Positions 36,572 through 45,463 of a stretch of 64,000 bases of DNA are shown piece after piece (the first letter of the stretch is position 1; every line of letters starts with the position of its first letter). The notes under the pieces were generated by a model that saw only the letters and a program-made list of their open reading frames with translations, was not told where the DNA came from and ran no database searches. Made by a program: the position numbers and the translations under genes. The stretch comes from Pararhodobacter zhoushanensis (GTDB lineage Bacteria > Pseudomonadota > Alphaproteobacteria > Rhodobacterales > Rhodobacteraceae). Where the stretch lies: NCBI RefSeq assembly GCF_003990445.1, contig NZ_REEZ01000013.1, positions 56,956-120,955 of the forward strand, given 5' to 3'.

Positions 36572-37731
36572 GCCATCGCCCCCATCAGCTCGCGACCTAC
36601 CAGCATGCGGCGGATCTCGGAGGTGCCCGCGCCGATTTCCATCAGCTTGGCGTCGCGGAACAAGCGGCTGACAGCGCTGTCATTCATGAACCCCGCCCCG
36701 CCCATAGCCTGCACAGCCTGATGCGCCTGCACCATCGCCTGTTCGCTGGCATAAAGGCAGCAGGCGGCGGCATCGGCGCGGGTAACCTCGCCCCGGTCGC
36801 AGGCCTTGGCGACCTCGTACACATAGGCGCGGGCGGAATTGAGCGCGGTGTACATATCGGCGATCTTGCCCTGCATCAGCTGGAAATTCCCGATGGGCTG
36901 GCCGAACTGCTTTCGTTCGGTGACATAGGGCATGACCTCATCCAGACAGGCCGCCATGATCCCCGGCCCGATGGCGGCCAGAACGACACGCTCATAATCC
37001 AGCCCCGACATCAGCACCCGCACGCCACGGCCCTCTTCGCCGAGGATGTTCTCGAACGGCACTTCGACGTCTTCAAACACCAGCTCGGCGGTGTTCGACC
37101 CCCTCATGCCCAGCTTGTCGAAATGCGCGCTGGTCGAGAAGCCTTTCATGGTTTTCTCGATCAAGAAGGCCGTGATCCCCTTCGATCCCGCCGCCGGGTC
37201 GGTCTTGGCATAGACGACCAGCGTGTCGGCATCGGGGCCGTTGGTGATCCAGTATTTCGTGCCGTTGAGAACAAAGCGGTCGTTCTTTTTCTCGGCCCGC
37301 AGGGTCATGGACACCACATCCGAACCCGCCCCTGCCTCGGACATCGCCAAAGCACCGACGTGCTTGCCGCTGACCAGACCGGGCAGGTATTTCGCCTTCT
37401 GCTCGTCCGAGCCGTTCAGTTTGATCTGGTTCACGCAGAGATTGGAATGCGCGCCATAGCTCAGGCTGATCGAGGCCGACGCGCGGGCGATTTCCTCGAC
37501 CGCGACGGCGTGGGCCAGATAGCCCATGCCCGCGCCGCCGTATTCCTCGGACACGGTGATGCCCAGCAGACCCATCTCGCCCAGCTCGCTCCAGAGCGCA
37601 TTGGGGAAGGCGTTGGTGCGGTCGGTCTCGGCCGCCAGCGGTTTGATGCGGTCTTGCGCGAAACGGTGCACGGCGTCGCGCAGCGCGTTCACATCCTCGC
37701 CCAGGTCGAATTTCATTGATGCGGTGAACAT
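36568..37731 (-). CDS. ivd: Isovaleryl-CoA dehydrogenase
   Basis: FAD-dependent oxidation of isovaleryl-CoA to 3-methylcrotonyl-CoA in leucine breakdown; matches the substrate of MccAB in the same operon. 387 residues, the usual length. Signatures: [35 protein letters not shown], and [15 protein letters not shown], whose Glu is the catalytic base at the position characteristic of isovaleryl-CoA dehydrogenases. The ATG at 37731 follows GGGAGGGAAG. A clear promoter and operator lie upstream. It is the first gene of the operon. Confidence 0.93.
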   Translation of the reverse strand: MFTASMKFDLGEDVNALRDAVHRFAQDRIKPLAAETDRTNAFPNALWSELGEMGLLGITVSEEYGGAGMGYLAHAVAVEEIARASASISLSYGAHSNLCVNQIKLNGSDEQKAKYLPGLVSGKHVGALAMSEAGAGSDVVSMTLRAEKKNDRFVLNGTKYWITNGPDADTLVVYAKTDPAAGSKGITAFLIEKTMKGFSTSAHFDKLGMRGSNTAELVFEDVEVPFENILGEEGRGVRVLMSGLDYERVVLAAIGPGIMAACLDEVMPYVTERKQFGQPIGNFQLMQGKIADMYTALNSARAYVYEVAKACDRGEVTRADAAACCLYASEQAMVQAHQAVQAMGGAGFMNDSAVSRLFRDAKLMEIGAGTSEIRRMLVGRELMGAMA

Positions 37732-37752
37732 GGTCGCTTCCCTCCCCGGAAT

Positions 37753-37796
37753 TGAACGCTTGTTCATTAAATACCGGGATGCCCGGATTCGGTCAA
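37753..37796 (-). promoter_or_regulatory. Promoter and operator of the ivd-mcc operon
   Basis: On the minus strand TTGACC (37796-37791), 17 bases, TATTTA (37773-37768). A palindrome TGAAC-N4-GTTCA (37753-37766) lies just downstream of the -10, across the start region, and would suit a TetR-type repressor. No regulator gene is adjacent in the window. Confidence 0.6.
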
Positions 37797-37797
37797 A

Positions 37798-38172
37798 CTA
37801 ATTCCCGTCCCCCTCGGCGGATGGCACGCCGTGACGTAGCGACGCGCGGCGGCGTCCGGGGCGTTCGCCCTCACCAATCGGGGTGGCATCAAGCCAGGCG
37901 CGCTCGTCCGCACGGTCAGCCCGGCGCGCGGCGGCGTTGTCGGTGCCCCAGGCGCGGGGCCGGGTTTTCAGACCTTCGGGCTGCAGCGCCGCGTCTTCCG
38001 GGGCGACGGCCAGCGCCGCCTTGTCCAGACGCCTGAGACTGCGGTTGCCCGCCGCCTTGATCCGCGGGGCATTCTTGCGCGAGGCCTTGTCGGACGAATT
38101 GGAACAGATCTTGCGCTGGCGAGCGTTGGTCTTGGCCTTTTCGCGGGCCGGATCGCGGGGTTTGTCACGCAT
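37798..38172 (-). CDS. Hypothetical basic protein, 124 residues
   Basis: Very rich in Arg, Lys and Ala, with no hydrophobic segment and no recognised domain. It begins MRDKPRDPAREKAKTNARQR and contains RKNAPRIKAAGNRSLRRLDK. The composition resembles small nucleic-acid-binding or ribosome-associated proteins, but nothing more specific can be said. Codon use is normal for the window. It ends just upstream of the ivd promoter, on the same strand. Confidence 0.55.
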   Translation of the reverse strand: MRDKPRDPAREKAKTNARQRKICSNSSDKASRKNAPRIKAAGNRSLRRLDKAALAVAPEDAALQPEGLKTRPRAWGTDNAAARRADRADERAWLDATPIGEGERPGRRRASLRHGVPSAEGDGN

Positions 38173-38234
38173 CTATGTGCCTCCTCGCCCCTCAAAAAGC
38201 CATGCTGCACCCGGCGGCGCAACCAACGATTGCG

Positions 38235-38828
38235 TCAGCGGAAGATCAGCAGGGTCGTGACCGCCAACAACACCGCCATGATGCGCAAGAACACCTTCCA
38301 CGCGGTAGGTGCGGCCAGAAGCGCGGTCAGCAGCGATCCGGCGGCGGTCCAGAACAGGCAGACCATCAGGTTGAGCGACGAAAACGCCGTAGCAAGGCGC
38401 GCGGCCTCGAACCACGCTTCCTGCCCCGCGCCGTAACCGGCCGAGGCGGCGAAGGCGACGGCCCAGACCTTGGGGTTGATCCATTGGAACAGCACCGCGC
38501 CGAAGAACGACAGCGGCTTTTCATCGGGGTCTGCGGCTTTGCGCGGCTTGGACGAGGCTTGCCAGAGTCCCCAGGCCATCCACAGGATGAACCCGCCTGC
38601 CCCCAGCCTGAGCAACAGGTTCAGAAGCGACGACGCCTGCACCGCCGCACCCACCCCCATCGCCGTGACACCGGCGGTGATGCCGACGCCGACCACGACA
38701 CCGAACAGATGCGGCAGCGTGCGCAGGAAGCCAAAGCGCGCACCCGAAGCGGTGAGCATGATCACATTCGGCCCCGGCGTGAACAGGCCGAGAAAGACGA
38801 AGCCATAGAGCAGCGGGTCGAAAAACAT
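38235..38828 (-). CDS. LysE/RhtB family amino-acid exporter
   Basis: 197 residues, six hydrophobic segments. The family signature is GLFTPGPNVIMLTASGARFGF at the N-terminus (seen from residue 13), with LFQWINPKVWAVAFAAS in the middle. Exports amino acids or related compounds across the inner membrane; the substrate is unknown. The ATG at 38828 follows GGAG. A terminator for the upstream TRAP operon lies between the two genes. Confidence 0.85.
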   Translation of the reverse strand: MFFDPLLYGFVFLGLFTPGPNVIMLTASGARFGFLRTLPHLFGVVVGVGITAGVTAMGVGAAVQASSLLNLLLRLGAGGFILWMAWGLWQASSKPRKAADPDEKPLSFFGAVLFQWINPKVWAVAFAASAGYGAGQEAWFEAARLATAFSSLNLMVCLFWTAAGSLLTALLAAPTAWKVFLRIMAVLLAVTTLLIFR

Positions 38829-38842
38829 GGCAGGCTCCATGG

Positions 38843-38871
38843 AAAACGGGCGGCAGGGTGTCTGCCGCCCG
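38843..38871 (-). terminator. Terminator of the TRAP operon
   Basis: On the minus strand CGGGCGGCAG, loop ACACC, CTGCCGCCCG (38871-38847), followed by TTTT. A perfect 10-base stem, 26 bases after the dctM stop. Confidence 0.85.
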
Positions 38872-38896
38872 GATACTGCGTTCAGTGCCCCAAGTT

Positions 38897-40282
38897 CTAA
38901 TCGCCCAGCACGAAACTTGGCAACCACAGAACGATATGCGGGAAGATCACACACAGGATAAGCCCCAGGACCTGCAGCATCACGAAGGGGATGATGCCTT
39001 TGTAGATCATCTGGATCTTGACCTCGGGCGGTGCGACACCTTTGAGATAGAACAGCGCAAAGCCGAACGGTGGGGTCAGGAAGCTGGTCTGCAGGTTCAC
39101 CGCGACAAGGATCAGGAACCAGATCACGATCGGCTCGGAAATCCCCGCCCACGCACCGACATGCCCGCCGAAATCGAGCAGGGCCACGATAGGCGCAAAG
39201 ATCGGCAGCACGATCAGCGTGATCTCGATCCAGTCAAAGAAGAACCCCAGCGCAAAGACCATCGCCATCAGCACGAACAGGATCGACCACGGACCCGCCG
39301 ACGAGTTCTGGATGAACTCGACGATCAGATGCTCGCCGCCGGTTGCCTTGAACACAAAGCTGAACGCCGTGGCGCCGACGAAGATGCCGAACAGCATCGC
39401 CCCGGTCAGGGACGAGCGGTAGCACACATCCTTGAACGTCTCCCAGGTCAGGCGGCGGTTGAACGCGGCCAGCACCACCGACCCTGCCGCGCCCACGCCC
39501 GAGGCCTCGGTTGGCGTGGCAAGCCCGGCAAAGATCGAGCCCAGCACCGCGGTGATCAACAGGATCGGCGGCAGGAACGAGCGGAAGATCATCTTCCACA
39601 GCTCGGCCCGCGTCGAAGGCCCAATGTCATCGGGCATCGGCGGGGCCAGATGCGGCTTCCAGCGGCAGAGCAGGAAGATATAGACGGTGTAGAGCACCGC
39701 CAGCATCAGACCCGGCAAGACGGCGGCAATGAACACCGTGCCGACAGGCACCGACAGCAGGTCGGACATGATGACCAGCATGATCGACGGCGGGATCAGG
39801 ATCCCCAGCGTGCCCGAGGCGGCAATGGTGCCGGTGGCCAGCGGGATCGAGTAATTCGCCTTCATCATGACCGGCAGCGCCATCAGCGTCATCATCACGA
39901 CCGAGGCCCCGATGATGCCCGTTGTCGCGGCCATGATCGTGCCCATCAGCGTAACCGACAGCGCCAATCCGCCCGGCACCCGGCGCAGCAGCACTTGCAG
40001 GGCTTCCAACAAATCCGCCGCGACGCCGGATTTCTCCAGCATAGTGCCCATGAAGGTGAACATCGGGATCGCCACCAGCACCAGACTGGCCATCGTCCCA
40101 CCGTAGATCCTGAGCGGGATCAGCTGGATCTGGTCCAGCCGGAAAACCCCGGCCCAGTCGCCCAGCACCGCAAAGAGCAAGGCAACGCCACCAAGAATGA
40201 AGGCGACCGGGTAGCCGGTGAAAAGCACCACGGCCAGCACGCCGAACATGATCAGCGGCATGAGGTAAATGAGAGTGTCCAT
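38897..40282 (-). CDS. dctM: TRAP transporter large permease subunit
   Basis: Main membrane channel of a tripartite ATP-independent periplasmic transporter, 461 residues with about twelve membrane helices. Characteristic stretches are MFTFMGTMLEKSGVAADLL, ATGTIAASGTLGILIPPS, GLATPTEASGVGAAGSVVL and LQTSFLTPPFGFALFYLKG. It works with the adjacent DctQ and DctP proteins to import an organic acid using the sodium gradient. The gene order is dctP-dctQ-dctM on the minus strand. Confidence 0.92.
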   Translation of the reverse strand: MDTLIYLMPLIMFGVLAVVLFTGYPVAFILGGVALLFAVLGDWAGVFRLDQIQLIPLRIYGGTMASLVLVAIPMFTFMGTMLEKSGVAADLLEALQVLLRRVPGGLALSVTLMGTIMAATTGIIGASVVMMTLMALPVMMKANYSIPLATGTIAASGTLGILIPPSIMLVIMSDLLSVPVGTVFIAAVLPGLMLAVLYTVYIFLLCRWKPHLAPPMPDDIGPSTRAELWKMIFRSFLPPILLITAVLGSIFAGLATPTEASGVGAAGSVVLAAFNRRLTWETFKDVCYRSSLTGAMLFGIFVGATAFSFVFKATGGEHLIVEFIQNSSAGPWSILFVLMAMVFALGFFFDWIEITLIVLPIFAPIVALLDFGGHVGAWAGISEPIVIWFLILVAVNLQTSFLTPPFGFALFYLKGVAPPEVKIQMIYKGIIPFVMLQVLGLILCVIFPHIVLWLPSFVLGD

Positions 40283-40294
40283 GCTTTTCCCCGA

Positions 40295-41299
40295 TCAGGC
40301 CTCGGCCGCCTGGCCGTGTTGGGTGTCACCCGCGTACTGCCCCGATTCAGCGCGCATACTGGCCGGGCCGAACAGATAGACCACGCATTTCAGCGCCGCC
40401 GACAGGCCCGCGAGAGCCACGAAGACGAAGCCGAGCGGCAGCATCCCCTTGATGATGAAGCGATACGGCAAGCCGGTCAGCGCATCCGACCCCTCGCCGA
40501 TGTTATAGGCGCGCAGGGCATTCTCGCTGCCGTATTCGATGACCACGTAGCAATAGGGCACCATGAACAGCAGCGCCCCGAACAGCTCGATCCATGCCCG
40601 TGTGCGCGGGCGCAGCACGTCGCGCACCAGCTCGATGCGCACATGCGCGTCATGGACATAGCCATAGCCCAGAGCCAGCAGGAACAGCGTGGCATGCAGA
40701 TGCCATTCCATTTCCTGCAACCGGGTCGAGGTGAAGGTCTTGTACCAGTCCGTGCTGGTGAAATCCGGGCTCCAGCCAAGGTATTTGCGCTGGATCACGT
40801 CATACAGGATGATCAGCATCATCGGCAGGAACAAAAACGCCGCCGCCTTGCCGACGGTCGTGCAGGCCTTCGCCAGCCCGCGCGAGGCGTCCATCATATA
40901 GCGAAACGTGCCCTGAGCCGCGCCGCGCAAGGCCAGCACGGCGAGCACCAGAAAGAAAATCGTCGCCGCGATCAACAGCGGCGTGGCATAGGGCACCAGC
41001 GGCTCGAAGAAATCGAGCGTGACCTGCGCCTCTTCCCAGCCATCGCGCTGGCGGCGCACCAGTCGGGCCAGCTGGTTCAGCTGGGTCGTGGTCAGGGCCA
41101 GCGGCGTGGAAATCATGATCGACGACCAGCCCAGCAGCGATGCCGCCATGAACCAGCCCGGGGTCGATTTGAGCAACCAGGCCCCGATGTGAGAAACGAT
41201 GATCACACCCAGAGCGTAGAACACCAGCATCGACGTCGGATCGAGGACGACGATGACGGCGGACGCCATCAGGGTAATGATCGACAGTAGCGTGCCCAT
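40295..41299 (-). CDS. dctQ: TRAP transporter small permease with a large N-terminal membrane extension
   Basis: 334 residues, about twice the normal DctQ length. The DctQ domain occupies roughly residues 148-310 with four helices (including DVIQRKYLGWSPDF and HDAHVRIELVRDVLRPRTRAWIEL). Residues 1-145 add three to four extra hydrophobic segments, so the protein may have seven or eight helices in total. Such extended small subunits occur with some TRAP systems. It lies between dctM and dctP. A stem-loop lies between it and dctP. Confidence 0.85.
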   Translation of the reverse strand: MGTLLSIITLMASAVIVVLDPTSMLVFYALGVIIVSHIGAWLLKSTPGWFMAASLLGWSSIMISTPLALTTTQLNQLARLVRRQRDGWEEAQVTLDFFEPLVPYATPLLIAATIFFLVLAVLALRGAAQGTFRYMMDASRGLAKACTTVGKAAAFLFLPMMLIILYDVIQRKYLGWSPDFTSTDWYKTFTSTRLQEMEWHLHATLFLLALGYGYVHDAHVRIELVRDVLRPRTRAWIELFGALLFMVPYCYVVIEYGSENALRAYNIGEGSDALTGLPYRFIIKGMLPLGFVFVALAGLSAALKCVVYLFGPASMRAESGQYAGDTQHGQAAEA

Positions 41300-41335
41300 G
41301 GCGTGCCTGCCCCTTCGATGTCTGCAGAACAGTCA

Positions 41336-41359
41336 GGGCGTCCCGTGACCGGGACGCCC
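41336..41359 (-). other. Intra-operon stem-loop between dctP and dctQ
   Basis: GGGCGTCCC (41336-41344), loop GTGACC, GGGACGCCC (41351-41359): a perfect 9-base stem with no T run. It lies 24 bases after the dctP stop. Such structures often protect the upstream mRNA so that the binding protein is made in excess over the permease. Confidence 0.6.
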
Positions 41360-41382
41360 TTCGGTGTCAGATCGGCAGGCGA

Positions 41383-42414
41383 TCAGTCCAGATAGGCCAG
41401 ATCGCGCCAGCGGACATAGTTCTGGCGGAAGGTGGTGTAGCTCTCGTAGACGCGGGCGAAGTCTTCGTCCTCAGCGACCAGCTCGGCGGCAACCTCGTCC
41501 CAGGCGGCTTGCAGCCCGGCCAGTTCCTCATCCGTCCAGCGGTGGATCTGCACGCCGTGCTCTTCTTCCAGCTCGCGCAGCGCGTCGACCTGAATCGCTT
41601 CGCCCTCGGCCAGACCATAGGCGATGTTGGCGTCGCAGACGGTGTTGATCATCAGCTGCGTGCGCTCGTCCAGGCTTTCCCACAGGTCGAGGTTAATCAT
41701 CAGATCAAAGAAGGTCGACTGCTGGTGCCAGCCCGGGAAGTAATAGTGCGAGGCAACCTGATAGAAGCCGAGGTTAAGGTCGATGGCGGGCATCGAGAAC
41801 TCGGTCGCATCAATGGTGCCCAGTTCCAGCGCCGGGAAGATGTCACCGCCAGCCAGGAGCTGCGTCGACACGCCCATGCGCTCCATGACTTTGGCACCAA
41901 GGCCAAAGAAACGCATGCTCAGACCGCGCAGATCCTCGAGCGAGGTGATCTCTTCGCGGAACCAGCCCGAGGCTTCGGGCGCGATGACGGCGCAGATGAT
42001 CGACTTGATGTTGTGCGGCTCGTACAGTTCTTCAAGGAATTGCTCGCCGCCGCCGAACTTCAGCCAGGCCAGATATTCCGAGGCGCGCGGACCAAAGGGC
42101 ACAGCCGCCAACAGTTGCAGCGCAGGCACGCGTCCCGCCCAGTAACCGGGGGTGGACCAACCGGCTTCAACCGCGCCCGAGCCAACCGCATCGAACACTT
42201 CGAGCGCCGGCACCACGCCGCCCGGGTTCTGGAAGTTCACGGTGATGTCGCCGCCGGTGATCGCGGTGATCTGCTCGGCAATGCGGATGCCCAGCGTGCC
42301 CAGTTGCGGCAGCGAGCCGGGATAGGTGGATTGCAGGTTCCAGGTCTGCTGAGCCTGCGCGCCACCGGCGAACAGGCTGGCGACCAAGGCAGAAGTGGTC
42401 AGAATTTTTTTCAT
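41383..42414 (-). CDS. dctP: TRAP transporter substrate-binding protein
   Basis: Periplasmic binding protein, 343 residues with a signal peptide (MKKILTTSALVASLFAGGAQA). The mature protein shows DctP-family stretches: WNLQSTYPGSLPQLGTLG, LGTIDATEFSMPAIDLNLGFY and MRFFGLGAKVMERMGVSTQ. The ligand arginine typical of DctP proteins appears to be in RFFGLG. The substrate could be a carboxylate, such as a C4-dicarboxylate or 2-oxoacid; I cannot decide. The ribosome binding site is GGGAGAG. Confidence 0.9.
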   Translation of the reverse strand: MKKILTTSALVASLFAGGAQAQQTWNLQSTYPGSLPQLGTLGIRIAEQITAITGGDITVNFQNPGGVVPALEVFDAVGSGAVEAGWSTPGYWAGRVPALQLLAAVPFGPRASEYLAWLKFGGGEQFLEELYEPHNIKSIICAVIAPEASGWFREEITSLEDLRGLSMRFFGLGAKVMERMGVSTQLLAGGDIFPALELGTIDATEFSMPAIDLNLGFYQVASHYYFPGWHQQSTFFDLMINLDLWESLDERTQLMINTVCDANIAYGLAEGEAIQVDALRELEEEHGVQIHRWTDEELAGLQAAWDEVAAELVAEDEDFARVYESYTTFRQNYVRWRDLAYLD

Positions 42415-42600
42415 GTCTCTCTCCCTGAGAGCGGTCATTGTCCAGGCGGAGTTCCCTTCTCCGTCCCAGCGGCCGCCTTTTTTAACGACTGTGAAGGCAA
42501 ACCTTGAGTGATCACCGCCGTGCCCCTCCTCAGGGTGCGCCCGCGTCACAGCCGTCCTCCACACTCAAAGAGGTAAAACTTTCTTACCAATCTGTCCAAG

Positions 42601-42638
42601 AAAAAATTGGCTGTGGTCAGGCTTTCTGACTCAACAGC
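42601..42638 (-). terminator. Probable terminator of the P450 gene
   Basis: On the minus strand a hairpin with stem parts GCTGT/ACAGC and TCAG/CTGA (interrupted by a small internal loop) spans the P450 stop codon. It is followed by AATTTTTT at 42608-42601. Confidence 0.5.
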
Positions 42639-44004
42639 TGCGCGGTGCCAGCGACAGCCAGATCCCGTCTTGCGAGCGCACGGTCAGTTGCGCCACGGGG
42701 CGGGGTGTTTTGCCCTCAACCGTCGCCACGCGCAGTGCCCGCACGATCATTGCCAGCAACAGCGGTCCCTCGACCATGGCGAACCCTGCCCCCGGACAGG
42801 CGCGTGGCCCTGCGGAGAACGGTATGAACCCGTCCCGCGCCGCGACCCGCCCTTCAGGCGTTTGCCAGCGATGAGGGCAAAACGCGTCGGCATCCTTCCA
42901 GATCAGCGGATTGCGCCCCAGATGCCACGGGCTGAGGACCACCTGCGCGCCGGCCTCGACCTTGCGCCCGCGAAATTCCACCGGGCACGACGCTTCACGC
43001 ACCATCATCGGCACGGGCGGATAAAGCCGCAGCGCCTCGCGGAACACATCACGCGCCAGTTTCAGGCGGCTGACCGCGCTGAAATCAGCGGGCCCGCCCA
43101 GCTCTCGCTGCGCTTCCTCGGCCAAACGGTCCTGCAACGCGGGGTCAAGCGCCAGCATGTACAGCGCCCAGCCAAGGGCCGAGGCTGACGTCTCGTAGCC
43201 CGCCAGAAAGAACACCGCCACCTGATCGATCATCTCGGCATCGTCGAAGGGCTTGCCGTCGACCGGGTCCACGGTTGTCATGATCTTGGTCGCCAGATCG
43301 TCTGGCGCCACCCCCGCCGCAATCGCCGCGCGGCGCGCCGAGACCAGCTCGCGGGTCAGCGCGCGGATACGCTGCGCCGCTTTCACCGTCGCACGGCGGT
43401 GAAACTTCGGCATCCAGCGCGGCAATGGCAGGAAGGCGGCAAGGTTCAGCAGCGGCTGCGTGCCCTGATAGGCGCGAAACGCCTGAAACACCGCTGTGGC
43501 CGTAGCGTCCTCGATCGGCACGGAAAACAGGGTGCGAAAGATCACATCCGCCGTCGAATGGCTCATCTGCGCTTCGATATCGAGCGGTCCCTGCCCGGCC
43601 TGTGTTTGCAACCGCGCCACCGTTGCCTCGCCCGCCGCCCAGATCGCAGGGTAGGTATCGCGCAGCCGACCGCCTTCGAACGCCGGGTCGATGATGCGGC
43701 GCTGCCGCTGCCACGCCGCCCCGTTGGTCAGAAAGACACCCTGCCCCAGCAGCGGCTCCAGCCCCGCCACCATGCGCGGGGATTTGGGGAAGTTGAGCGG
43801 CTCTTCGGTCAGAACCCGCCGCCACAGGGACGGCTCGTTTACCAGAAACGTGTGCAGAAACGGGATGCGAAACTCGGCCATCTTGGCGCGGTAGAGACGC
43901 TCGGGGTTCGCCGACAGAATGTCGCGCCGGAACGCGCGCAGATAGCGCCAGAAGGCAAACCGCCCCTCGCGCGCGGGCGGCTTGGGCGGGATGATCAGGC
44001 TCAC
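42631..44004 (-). CDS. Cytochrome P450
   Basis: Heme-thiolate monooxygenase, 457 residues. The heme-binding motif is FSAGPRACPGAGFAM with the cysteine ligand. The ExxR motif is in EALRLYPPVPMMVRE, and the oxygen-activation threonine is in FLAGYETSASALGWALYML. The GTG at 44004 was chosen because it overlaps the stop of the upstream hydrolase gene (GTGA) and follows GGAG. An apparent longer frame upstream lies inside that gene. No ferredoxin or reductase gene is adjacent. Substrate unknown; the coupled hydrolase suggests a lipid or ester. Confidence 0.93.
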   Translation of the reverse strand: MSLIIPPKPPAREGRFAFWRYLRAFRRDILSANPERLYRAKMAEFRIPFLHTFLVNEPSLWRRVLTEEPLNFPKSPRMVAGLEPLLGQGVFLTNGAAWQRQRRIIDPAFEGGRLRDTYPAIWAAGEATVARLQTQAGQGPLDIEAQMSHSTADVIFRTLFSVPIEDATATAVFQAFRAYQGTQPLLNLAAFLPLPRWMPKFHRRATVKAAQRIRALTRELVSARRAAIAAGVAPDDLATKIMTTVDPVDGKPFDDAEMIDQVAVFFLAGYETSASALGWALYMLALDPALQDRLAEEAQRELGGPADFSAVSRLKLARDVFREALRLYPPVPMMVREASCPVEFRGRKVEAGAQVVLSPWHLGRNPLIWKDADAFCPHRWQTPEGRVAARDGFIPFSAGPRACPGAGFAMVEGPLLLAMIVRALRVATVEGKTPRPVAQLTVRSQDGIWLSLAPRSC

Positions 44005-45221
44005 GCAACACTCCGATGCGGCGAGAATGCCCGGCGCTCGACCTGCGGTGAAGGCGCTCGGTCCCGGTAGCGATCGGCCAACAACACCGGGCCTGCGGTG
44101 ATCTGGAAATAGTCGTAGTCGCGGGGCCGGTCGAAGGCCGCAAGGTATTGGAAATGCACCTGAAAGAACTTGCGCCGGATGCGTTGCCATTTCTCGGCGC
44201 TCAGCGCCTCCGAGAACGCGGCCGAGAAGACCAGCGGCTGATGCGTCTGGGCATTGGCCACGCCGCAAACCCGCGCCGGATCGGTCAGCCAGAAGCACAC
44301 GCCATCGCCCTTGGCGCTCACATCAACCCAGGTGATCGCGGCACTTCCGGCCACCTGCTGCACATCCGCCCGCAACCGTTGCGCATCGGGCAGGAAGGCC
44401 TGCATCGGGATCGCCTGACCCAATGTGAGCAGCGCCAGCTGCGCGCCGTTCGCGGGCAGCCCCCGCCGCTCGACCGCCGCCGCCAGCGTCACCGCCAGCG
44501 CGGCCCCTGAGGAATGGCCGATGATCAACACCTCGTCGGTGCCGTCCGTCAGCGCCTCGGTGACCAGATCCGCGAAATGGTCGAGCCGGGCCTGCAGCTC
44601 AGGGCTGTATGCGCCGTTATGCGCGGCGACCTCGGCGAAATCATAGAGCAGGTAATAGGCGTAGAACTTGGCATCCAAGCGACGGAACGCCGCAAGCAGG
44701 CTGCCGACGATCCCCGCGCCCAAAACCGCGCCCAAAAGATGCGCAACCCAGCCCCCGACAAAGGCCGCAAGCCCCCACCACACCATCGCCGCCATAAACA
44801 GCGCGAGCAGCAACTGCCCCAGCAACATCCCCACGGGCCAGGCCGCCGTGAGCATCGACAGGGGCCGGAACCGCAGCATCGCCGGGATCGCGCCGGTACG
44901 CAGGAAGGTCCACAAAGTGCGCACCAAAAGCAGGTAGGTCGCAACGATCCCGCGCTCCATGCTGGCACGGACCAGATCGGCCCAGACCATAACCTCGATC
45001 TGCGCCTCGGTTTCGAAACCGTCGATACTGGTGTGAACCTGCCAGGCGTAGCGCCCTTCGGCCTTGGGCCCAGGGTGCAGAGTGAGCGAATAGCCCGAGA
45101 TTGCCGCCTGCGCCGGTCCCTCGCGCCGGTACAGCTCGCGGTAGCGCCGGGGGGGGAACGGGTCGTACCCGGGCACATAAAACACCCGTCGTCTGCGCAC
45201 TTGTCCCGTCGTGCCGCTCAT
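44001..45221 (-). CDS. Predicted membrane alpha/beta hydrolase
   Basis: 406 residues. The N-terminal part has RVFYVPGYDPFPPRRYREL. Two membrane segments are predicted at about residues 124-148 and 150-176. The C-terminal part carries the nucleophile elbow IIGHSSGAALAV with Ser237. A possible catalytic Asp or His further on is not certain. The hydrolase is inner-membrane associated with an unknown ester or lipid substrate. The stop overlaps the P450 start (GTGA), so the two are co-translated. A composite repeat lies upstream, between it and ccdA. Confidence 0.75.
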   Translation of the reverse strand: MSGTTGQVRRRRVFYVPGYDPFPPRRYRELYRREGPAQAAISGYSLTLHPGPKAEGRYAWQVHTSIDGFETEAQIEVMVWADLVRASMERGIVATYLLLVRTLWTFLRTGAIPAMLRFRPLSMLTAAWPVGMLLGQLLLALFMAAMVWWGLAAFVGGWVAHLLGAVLGAGIVGSLLAAFRRLDAKFYAYYLLYDFAEVAAHNGAYSPELQARLDHFADLVTEALTDGTDEVLIIGHSSGAALAVTLAAAVERRGLPANGAQLALLTLGQAIPMQAFLPDAQRLRADVQQVAGSAAITWVDVSAKGDGVCFWLTDPARVCGVANAQTHQPLVFSAAFSEALSAEKWQRIRRKFFQVHFQYLAAFDRPRDYDYFQITAGPVLLADRYRDRAPSPQVERRAFSPHRSVA

Positions 45222-45287
45222 ACTCGCCCCACATTTTGACAGCTACGCTACGCCAAACACCTGCCGCTGGGAACCCGGAAGCGACGC

Positions 45288-45463
45288 GAGGGGGCCAGCC
45301 CCCTCTGCGCTGACGCGCATTCACCCCCGGGATATTTCAGGAGCAAAGAGGCGCATGGTTAACAGGTCGCTAACTAGCATTTTCTGTCTGTAAATATCCA
45401 CGGGAGGAGTCCAGAGGAGGGGGCGTGCCCCTCCTCTGGCGACGGGGCGCGCAGCCCCCCGCC
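45288..45463 (-). repeat. Composite post-stop hairpin element, copy A (after ccdA)
   Basis: Read from the ccdA stop on the minus strand: hairpin 1 with CGGGGGGC-TGCG arms (45458-45440 region), hairpin 2 with arms CCAGAGGAGGGG (45411-45439), then GTGGATATTTACAGACAG. A central segment with TTAAC-like sequence (45359-45378) follows, then hairpin TGCGC-GTCA-GCGCA (45306-45319) and hairpin GAGGGGG/CCCCCTC (45288-45305). The same order occurs in copies B and C. Confidence 0.75.

Noticed and set aside
38858-41290. Very long plus-strand frame (810 codons) opposite the TRAP genes
   Set aside because: Its product is rich in His, Gln, Arg and Asp with no domain, the typical antisense shadow of high-GC membrane protein genes. 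dctM and dctQ on the other strand are clearly real.
42415-42600. Sigma-54 promoter upstream of dctP
   Set aside because: TTTGCC on the minus strand looks like a -12 part, but the GG expected ten bases upstream is CA. DctD also lacks GAFTGA.
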